49,698 nucleotides of DNA, from assembly GCA_948470755.1 (NCBI GenBank), contig CAOKPU010000016.1, positions 1 to 49,698 on the forward strand, written 5' to 3'. This DNA comes from an uncultured Lachnospiraceae bacterium. Its GTDB lineage: Bacteria > Bacillota > Clostridia > Lachnospirales > Lachnospiraceae. Both the position numbers and the translations under genes were made by a program. The notes under the pieces were generated by a model. The model saw only the letters and a program-made list of their open reading frames with translations. It had not been told where the DNA came from and did no database searches. Shown one piece after another: positions 45,091-49,698 of the stretch; within the stretch, counting starts at the first letter, position 1; every line of letters starts with the position of its first letter.

Positions 45091-46245
45091 ATGCTGAAAC
45101 AATTTGAGGTAAGTAATTATAGGAATTTCAAAGATAAAGTAAAAGTTGATTTTAGTAAAGTGGGAGGATATCAATTTAATTCAGAGTGCATTACAAATAG
45201 TAAGATAAGTAAAATGCTTGTCTATGGAAGGAATGCGACCGGAAAAACAAATCTAGGGAAAGCATTACTTGATATTTCAAATAATATGGCAAGGATTCGT
45301 TTTTTTTCAAGTCAGGCAGTTGCATATTTAAATGCAGACTCAAATGAAAAGATGGCGTTATTCAAGTATGTATTTCAGTTTGATGATAATGAAATTGTAT
45401 ATATGTATCATAAAATATCAGAATATCAGTTATTTGACGAAGAATTGTTAGTCGATGGCAATAGGGTATTTTATTTCAATTTTGAAACAAAGGAGAATGA
45501 TTTTGAGGGGCTTGAAGAGCTGGAAGCTGAAACGGTTATCACAGATCGCTTTTTGCAGGCAATGAATTCAAATAAAGGGGACGATGATGAAGCTCCAACA
45601 TTACCATTTCTTCGATGGGTAATAAATAATACAGCTTTAAAAGAAAATTCAATACTTTTAAAATTAGATGATTTTATAAATCGAATGGCAATGGTCACTG
45701 TAGGAAGTGGAAGTGGAATATACAGATCTCGAAAATTTTATGATACATTTTTTGATGTACTGGATGAAAAGGATAATTTAAAAGATTTTGAAGATTTCTT
45801 AAACATAATGGGAATAGAATGTAGTCTGGTAATGAAACATTTGCCTGATGGACAAAAAGAATTATATTTTCAACATGAAAAGCTGGTTCCTTTTATGGAA
45901 ACAGCATCAAGCGGAACTCTTTCCTTGTTGAATTTATATCGGTGTCTTTTTATGGGAAAAAACTCTTCGTTACTTTACATGGATGAATTTGATGCGTTTT
46001 ATCATTATGAGATGTCAGAAAATGTAATTCGTTTTTTGAAAGCCAAATATCCTGAATGTCAGATTATTATGACTACGCATAATACAAATTTAATGACTAA
46101 TAGATTGATGAGGCCGGACTCTTTGTTTATTTTATCAAGAAGAGGTACACTTACTGCATTATGTGATGCAACAGAGAGGGAATTGCGTGAGGGACATAAT
46201 TTAGAAAAGATGTATATAAGTGGGGAATTTGATAAATATGAATAA
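45091..46245 (+). CDS. AAA (ABC/OLD-type) ATPase, first gene of a RloB-type pair
   Basis: A 384-residue ATPase of the AAA_15/AAA_21 type, without membrane segments. Walker A is VYGRNATGKTN (about 44-54), the signature-like ASSGTLSLLN lies near 267-276, Walker B is LLYMDEFD (294-301) and the switch histidine is in TTHNTN (about 327-332). In such proteins the large insertion between Walker A and the signature (about 80-260) is thought to sense the trigger. It overlaps the next gene by 8 bp. The start at 45091 (MLKQFEVSNYRNFKD) is canonical and has AAGGAGAGA upstream. Similar ATPase-RloB pairs are found in restriction loci and abortive-infection (AbiL-like) systems. Confidence 0.88.
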   Translation: MLKQFEVSNYRNFKDKVKVDFSKVGGYQFNSECITNSKISKMLVYGRNATGKTNLGKALLDISNNMARIRFFSSQAVAYLNADSNEKMALFKYVFQFDDNEIVYMYHKISEYQLFDEELLVDGNRVFYFNFETKENDFEGLEELEAETVITDRFLQAMNSNKGDDDEAPTLPFLRWVINNTALKENSILLKLDDFINRMAMVTVGSGSGIYRSRKFYDTFFDVLDEKDNLKDFEDFLNIMGIECSLVMKHLPDGQKELYFQHEKLVPFMETASSGTLSLLNLYRCLFMGKNSSLLYMDEFDAFYHYEMSENVIRFLKAKYPECQIIMTTHNTNLMTNRLMRPDSLFILSRRGTLTALCDATERELREGHNLEKMYISGEFDKYE

Positions 46246-47269
46246 TTATGATTGGTTAAAGTCAAGAAGGCGACGACGAAATCTGTTTATTGTAGAGGGA
46301 AACCATGAAAAAAATGAACTTATGGGCTTACTCTTGAAAATCTATCCAGAGGTAGACATAAAGTTAGAAGATATTATCACATATACCACAAATATATATC
46401 AGCTTTATAAATTGATAGCGGATAAGTATGGTGATGAGTGGTTTGATATAGATGTTGATTTACCATTCATCGTTGGTGAGAAGTTAAGGGTGGAAGAGGC
46501 TTTGCATAAAGTTGATTTTATGAATATTCTTCTTATTTTTGATTATGAAAGACACGATCCTCTTTTTTCAGAAGAAAAAATTAATCATCTCCAGCAATAT
46601 TTTTGTGATTCAACCGATGTTGGAAAGCTTTATATTAATTATCCGATGGTTGAATCATATCAACACTTATTTTCAATTCCAGATTTAGGCTATGCAGAAA
46701 GAAGTATTTTGGTGTCGTTGCAGCCAGGTGATAAATATAAAAATTTGGTAAAAGATACGTTCATTGCACATTTGATTGATTTGCCAAGGAAGATGGAAGA
46801 AATACTTTCAAAAAGATTTATGATACAAGATAAGGAAAAATGTGCAGAATATGTTGAGAAGATTTTATTCATCCACTCTGATGAAAATGATCTTGCAATA
46901 CAGGTAAGAGAAATACTCTGTGGTGCTCTTGATGAACGGGCTTTATTAACAGCACAGTTTCAGATGAAGAATTTAATAGAGAAAAATCGGTATGCCAGTT
47001 TAGGAAAAACATATTTTGAACATATGAGAGATATTTTCAACGAAATTATTGTTCATAATATACGGAAGGGTAAGATGATTCAAAGCGGTGAATATAATTT
47101 CCACCAATATGATTTGGAAAAATGTTATAAGAGCCTTTCTTTGTTAGATATCTTGGATAGACAAAATATTAGAAGCAGAGATCTTGAGGAGGGGATGATT
47201 TGGGTGATAAATACAAGTGTGCTTTTTATTCCAGATTATAATTTCAATCTGATTGAAAGTGGAGAATAA
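46238..47269 (+). CDS. RloB-like TOPRIM-type protein, candidate nuclease effector
   Basis: A 343-residue protein. The motifs fit RloB/TOPRIM-like effectors: FIVEGNHEK (VEG at 19-21 and E24), LLIFDYERHDP with an acidic D101/E103 pair, and INYPMVESYQH (N133, P135, M136, E138, S139), which resembles the NPMxES motif of RloB. The basic stretch KSRRRRRN near the N terminus may contact nucleic acid. The start ATG overlaps the upstream stop codon (ATGAATAA), so translation is coupled with the ATPase. The predicted role is a nuclease unleashed by the ATPase on infection; this is inference. The family name is given from the motifs, not a search. Confidence 0.78.
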   Translation: MNNYDWLKSRRRRRNLFIVEGNHEKNELMGLLLKIYPEVDIKLEDIITYTTNIYQLYKLIADKYGDEWFDIDVDLPFIVGEKLRVEEALHKVDFMNILLIFDYERHDPLFSEEKINHLQQYFCDSTDVGKLYINYPMVESYQHLFSIPDLGYAERSILVSLQPGDKYKNLVKDTFIAHLIDLPRKMEEILSKRFMIQDKEKCAEYVEKILFIHSDENDLAIQVREILCGALDERALLTAQFQMKNLIEKNRYASLGKTYFEHMRDIFNEIIVHNIRKGKMIQSGEYNFHQYDLEKCYKSLSLLDILDRQNIRSRDLEEGMIWVINTSVLFIPDYNFNLIESGE

Positions 47270-47304
47270 GAAGATGAGAAAGTTTATTCAAGTTAAAAAA
47301 ACTT

Positions 47305-47433
47305 AGCAATAACTTCCCATCAATTTTCATGGCACTTAGCAATTATTTATCATCAGACCAACGGAGTTATGCGGGGTTGCGGATTTTTGGTTAGAAAAAA
47401 AGTGAAAAAGTTCGTGACAATAACTTGACATCA
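47305..47433 (+). repeat. three 18-nt direct repeats at the right end of the cassette
   Basis: Copies at 47305-47322, 47338-47355 and 47416-47433 fit CAATWAYTTNNCATCA preceded by two purines. The first two are also preceded by ACTT. The third ends 3 bp before the right 38-bp direct repeat. Spaced repeats beside a crossover site resemble recombinase arm-binding sites. Confidence 0.6.
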
Positions 47434-47435
47434 AC

Positions 47436-47473
47436 GGGGTATGGGGCGCTTTGTGTCGAAAATAGTCTGCCGA
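47436..47473 (+). repeat. 38-bp direct repeat, right (attachment-site-like)
   Basis: An exact second copy of 44904-44941, the 3' end of the S8 gene. Read in the S8 frame it continues AGG TAG, giving a natural end ...SLPR. This is probably the original 3' end displaced by the cassette. Confidence 0.9.
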
Positions 47474-47499
47474 GGTAGAATAGAGTAAATTTTTGGAGT

Positions 47500-47574
47500 A
47501 ATAAGCACTTTATTTTTCGCATTTGGCGTCGAATAAAGTGCTTATTATGTACTAAGGGTCGATTATGCACTAAA
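47500..47574. repeat. 15-bp inverted repeat and paired direct repeats
   Basis: AATAAGCACTTTATT (47500-47514) and AATAAAGTGCTTATT (47532-47546) are perfect inverted copies around 17 bp. TTATGTACTAA (about 47544-47554) and TTATGCACTAA (about 47564-47574) follow as direct repeats. It may be an operator, a recombination site or an element end; no gene was recognised in 47474-47728. Confidence 0.5.
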
Positions 47575-47642
47575 CGAACGGATTAGACTTAGTTTACAAG
47601 AGAGACAAAATTTTTTGCAATGTTGCCTGAAATTTTTCCTGA

Positions 47643-47671
47643 TTGACTTTGCTACGGCAGACCGTTATACT
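47643..47671 (+). promoter_or_regulatory. sigma-A promoter of the HTH gene at 47729
   Basis: TTGACT (47643-47648), a 17-bp spacer and TATACT (47666-47671), 57 bp upstream of the start codon. Confidence 0.75.
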
Positions 47672-47728
47672 GAGAAATAGCAAGACTTTTTCTGGAGATA
47701 TCATTATGTATAGAAAGAAGGCGACTGC

Positions 47729-48298
47729 ATGAATGTAAATGAACTAATGGAGCAGAAAGCAATCACAAAATATCGACTTTCCCAAAACAGCGGCGTTCCG
47801 TATACTACGGTCTGTGATATATGTAATGGGAAGACAAAGCTTGAAAACTGTTCCGTAAAGACAGTCTATAAGATTGCGGAAGCGCTTGGGGTGTTCATGG
47901 AATCCCTGTTGGATTTTGCATCCGAAGAGAGGGGTAACTTTGAACTTTATAAAAGCAGTGTATGTCACCGTGTAAAAGAAATGGGTGACATTGATTTTAT
48001 CATAGACACGTTGGAGCAGGATGAGATCAGGGTGTACTATCAGCGGGGATGGTATCGAGAAAGTCTGTATTTGCTGGCAATGCTTGACTATCTCAGTCGT
48101 ATGAACAGTGTCCCGTTCTGCACAAGATATGACGATCTGCGCTGTTGCAGATTAAAAGAGCCTCTTTATCCCACCGGCATATTGACGGCGGCGCTTGTCT
48201 CTGACAGCGATGCACCGAAAACGAAAGCACTGCAGGAGGCAATTCCGGAGTTCTTAAGATTTAACATTGTGGAGAGCGAGGTGCGAGATGTCGTCTGA
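47729..48298 (+). CDS. HTH regulator fused to an uncharacterised domain, paired with a nucleotidyltransferase gene
   Basis: A 189-residue protein. The N-terminal HTH (about 4-65) shows KYRLSQNSGVPYTTVCDICN and VKTVYKIAEALGV. A C-terminal region of about 110 residues with no recognised family follows, containing YYQRGWYRESLYLLAMLDYL. Such genes are often followed by a short nucleotidyltransferase-like gene; here that gene overlaps by 11 nt but is cut off by a repeat. The pair resembles a toxin-antitoxin or regulator module, which is inference. Ribosome site AAGAAGGCG before the ATG. Confidence 0.8.
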   Translation: MNVNELMEQKAITKYRLSQNSGVPYTTVCDICNGKTKLENCSVKTVYKIAEALGVFMESLLDFASEERGNFELYKSSVCHRVKEMGDIDFIIDTLEQDEIRVYYQRGWYRESLYLLAMLDYLSRMNSVPFCTRYDDLRCCRLKEPLYPTGILTAALVSDSDAPKTKALQEAIPEFLRFNIVESEVRDVV

Positions 48299-48434
48299 GA
48301 GAGCAGGTGTATTCACAAAAGAGAACCTTGATACCGTTTTGAAAGAATTGGCAAAGGAATTCAAGAAGCGGAATGGCAAGGCAGTTCCAGCAGAAATCAT
48401 CCTGATTGGTGGGGCTGCTGTTCTTGTATCATAG
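48288..48434 (+). pseudogene. truncated nucleotidyltransferase-like gene (DUF6036 type)
   Basis: Only 48 residues remain. They end at IILIGGAAVL, which corresponds to the opening GG(A/S) motif of DUF6036/AbiEii-like nucleotidyltransferases. The frame then runs into the beta repeat and stops at TAG 48432-48434 within GTATCATAGG. The catalytic DxD region and the remainder of the gene are not found after the repeat. The start overlaps the HTH gene, so the original arrangement was a translationally coupled pair. Confidence 0.75.
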
Positions 48435-48582
48435 GAAATTGCTCTGCAATTACCTATGATACAAAAACCCTCCGGGAGGATGCGCATTGCGCGCAAGAGA
48501 AAAATGGCTGCTGTCGCAGCCGCGCTCCGGCGCGAGTGTGCGTTAGGACGCACACTTTTTTATATCATAGGAAATTCCTCCT
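48426..48582 (-). repeat. beta element, copy E (inserted in the nucleotidyltransferase gene)
   Basis: The beta element in reverse orientation: GTATCATAGGAAATTGC-TCT-GCAATTACCTATGATAC, then A5, CTCCGGGAGG, the GC-rich part, GCGCTCCGGCGCG, and the hairpin GTGTGCGTTAGGACGCACAC with T6. Another ATCATAGGAAATT follows at about 48569-48581, so the unit is bounded by a short direct repeat. Both ends carry outward-facing hairpins with T runs. Confidence 0.85.
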
Positions 48583-48607
48583 GACGGAGGAATCTTGAAT
48601 TAAAATA

Positions 48608-48624
48608 GCCCGCCAAAGGCGGGC
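48608..48624. terminator. GC-rich hairpin next to the IS91-type element
   Basis: GCCCGCC-AAA-GGCGGGC, a 7-bp perfect stem. It has no long T run in either direction. It may be the terminal hairpin of the IS91-like element or a terminator for the small gene at 48646. Confidence 0.4.
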
Positions 48625-48645
48625 GTGCTAACAAGACGAATGGTT

Positions 48646-48825
48646 TTAGAAGATATAAAAACCTTCTTCAAATTCGTCATCATCAAGGTCATCATCCTCA
48701 GTGAGGAAGTAATGCATGTCGAGCAGGTCAGAGTCAGTCATATTTTTAACCAGCTTTGCAGTCATGCCTTCCGGAGGATTTTTGATATATTTTAGCCTGA
48801 GTTCTTCTATGGAAATTGGATCCAT
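48646..48825 (-). CDS. small acidic IS91-associated protein
   Basis: A 59-residue protein starting MDPISIEELRLKYIKNPPEG, with an Asp/Glu-rich C terminus (DDDLDDDEFEEGFYIF). The start at 48825 has CAGGAGG 6-7 nt upstream; a longer frame to 48888 would overlap the transposase remnant. It lies directly after the transposase 3' end in the same orientation. It resembles, from memory, a small gene travelling with IS91-family transposases in Lachnospiraceae. Function unknown. Confidence 0.65.
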   Translation of the reverse strand: MDPISIEELRLKYIKNPPEGMTAKLVKNMTDSDLLDMHYFLTEDDDLDDDEFEEGFYIF

Positions 48826-48878
48826 TGCAAGCCTCCTGTCTGCTGATATTTTCAGTATGGAACAGACAGAAGATAAAA

Positions 48879-49698
48879 TCAAGCACATTTACCACTGGAG
48901 CGGCAGTGATGTTTTGCCATTGCCCTTTCGTAGAGTTCATGAAGAGAAACAGGCTTGTGTTTATGGAAGAGTTCCAGGAACTCCATTTTGTGGTTACATT
49001 TTGGGCATTGGAGGGGGGGTCGTAACCAAAGGAAAAGAGAAAGAACTTCCGCCAGGTGTTAAAGTCAAGCAGGATCCTGTGCCTGGATTTTGGGACGGCT
49101 TTGCGGAGTTTTTCGTCAGACTTGCGGTGTCTTGCATAGAGCCCGTAACAGCGGGTCATCTTGAAGTACTTTTCGGGTATGTGCTGGATGAGCAGGGAAA
49201 TAAAGTCCATGACAGGGAGTTTTTTTCCACATAGAAGTCATCTTCGTGCCTGTTGTAGTGGAAGGTGACGTTATCCCCATCATGGGAATCAATGCGGGAG
49301 GTGGCAATAACAGGCCTGCCGAGGTAACGGCTGATGTATTTTATAATAGTGCCAGTGTCGCAGAGATTTGGTTTTGCATAGACATAAAAACCGTTTTTAT
49401 CTTTTCTGTAAATGGCGGCTTTCGTCTTTTTGAAGGGAGTCCCGATGCGCTTTTCCAGTTCATTTAAAAGCGCAGTCTGGAAGGCTTTGCGCAGATAAGT
49501 GTAGTTAAAGTGCTTAACCATTCTCCAGAAACCGTCATCAGAGAAGCCGCCCTCGGTAAGGAGACAGTGAATGTGGGGGTTCCATTCCAGGGGCCTGCCG
49601 AAGGCATGGAGGACACAGACGAAGCCGGGGACAAAGCTTCTGCTTTTATTATGGCTTTAGCCAGTTGAGTACATCGGAGTTTTTCGTGTTCCGAAAAA
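48879..49698 (-). pseudogene. IS91-family (HUH, Y2-type) transposase, decayed and partial
   Basis: Reading the minus strand in shifting frames gives FVPGFVCVLHAFGRPLEWNP, then HIHCLLTEGG (the HUH motif), then KYISRYLGRPVIATSRI (the catalytic Tyr region) and a C-terminal zinc-like CPKCNHKMEFLELF, all typical of IS91/IS801 transposases. The gene is broken: a frame change at an A7 run (about 49211-49217), another at a C7 run (about 49012-49018), and an in-frame TAA at 49657-49659. The 5' part lies beyond the window. Its last codon ends at 48879. Confidence 0.85.

Larger units (their letters stand above)
44942..47473 (+). mobile_element. 2.5-kb AT-rich cassette inserted at the 3' end of the S8 gene
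   Basis: The cassette plus one direct-repeat copy spans 44942-47473. It holds a promoter, two overlapping defence-type genes (AAA ATPase and RloB-like) and a tail with three 18-nt repeats next to the right direct repeat. Base composition is visibly richer in A/T than the host S8 gene. No integrase or transposase is inside, so it would need a recombinase supplied from elsewhere, or it is the remnant of a larger element. Confidence 0.75.

Noticed and set aside
45091-47269. Retron or OLD-Gabija type system
   Set aside because: There is no reverse transcriptase or helicase. The motifs fit an ATPase-RloB pair better.

Overview
The window looks like chromosomal DNA from a spore-forming member of the Lachnospiraceae (Clostridia). 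It carries the forespore sigma factor operon spoIIAA-spoIIAB-sigF, all five of spoVAA/AB/AC/AD/AE, the dipicolinate synthase pair dpaA-dpaB, a T-box controlled valS, beta-glucoside and sucrose-type PTS loci, and low-GC Gram-positive ribosome binding sites. Genus cannot be fixed by reading alone.

Layout. 0.2-4 kb: argG, a DUF1294 membrane protein, a DegV protein and a DUF5721-like protein. 4-28 kb, nearly all on the minus strand: a sporulation backbone in the classical order spoIIAA-AB-sigF ... spoVAA-AB-AC ... spoVAD ... spoVAE, opened by three blocks of unrelated genes. These are a bgl operon (bglG-bglF-bglA) between sigF and spoVAA; an 11-kb block between spoVAC and spoVAD holding an SDR, a metallophosphoesterase-STAND NTPase, an HD-HSP90-type ATPase, twin HTH regulators and an MBOAT/SGNH O-acetylation pair; and a 3-kb block between spoVAD and spoVAE (small protein, RidA, shikimate kinase, EamA exporter, GH25 lysozyme). 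Sigma-G-like promoters can be read in front of spoVAA, spoVAC and spoVAE, so the separated pieces may still be co-expressed in the forespore. 28-38 kb: a zinc-ribbon/TPR membrane protein, folC, valS with a T-box leader, asnB and dpaB/dpaA. 38-43 kb, plus strand: sucrose-type PTS IIBCA, a PhnP-like metallo-hydrolase and a GH32 hydrolase. 43-49.7 kb: an S8 (Csp-like) protease whose 3' end is the insertion site of an AT-rich AAA-ATPase/RloB-like cassette bounded by 38-bp direct repeats, then an HTH gene, a truncated nucleotidyltransferase gene and a decayed IS91-type transposase running off the window.

A family of GC-rich, hairpin-dense intergenic repeats, here called alpha (about 112 bp with 24-bp inverted ends) and beta (about 140 bp), occurs near 1, 2.0, 34.1, 38.3 and 48.4 kb. 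One copy lies between the valS T-box and the valS ORF, and another cuts off the nucleotidyltransferase gene, which suggests mobility.

Best candidates for something undescribed: (i) the HD-HSP90 plus calcineurin-STAND-TPR pair, which looks like a conflict/defence module; (ii) the AAA/RloB cassette as a small defence element using a protease gene 3' end as its attachment site; (iii) the alpha/beta repeat family.
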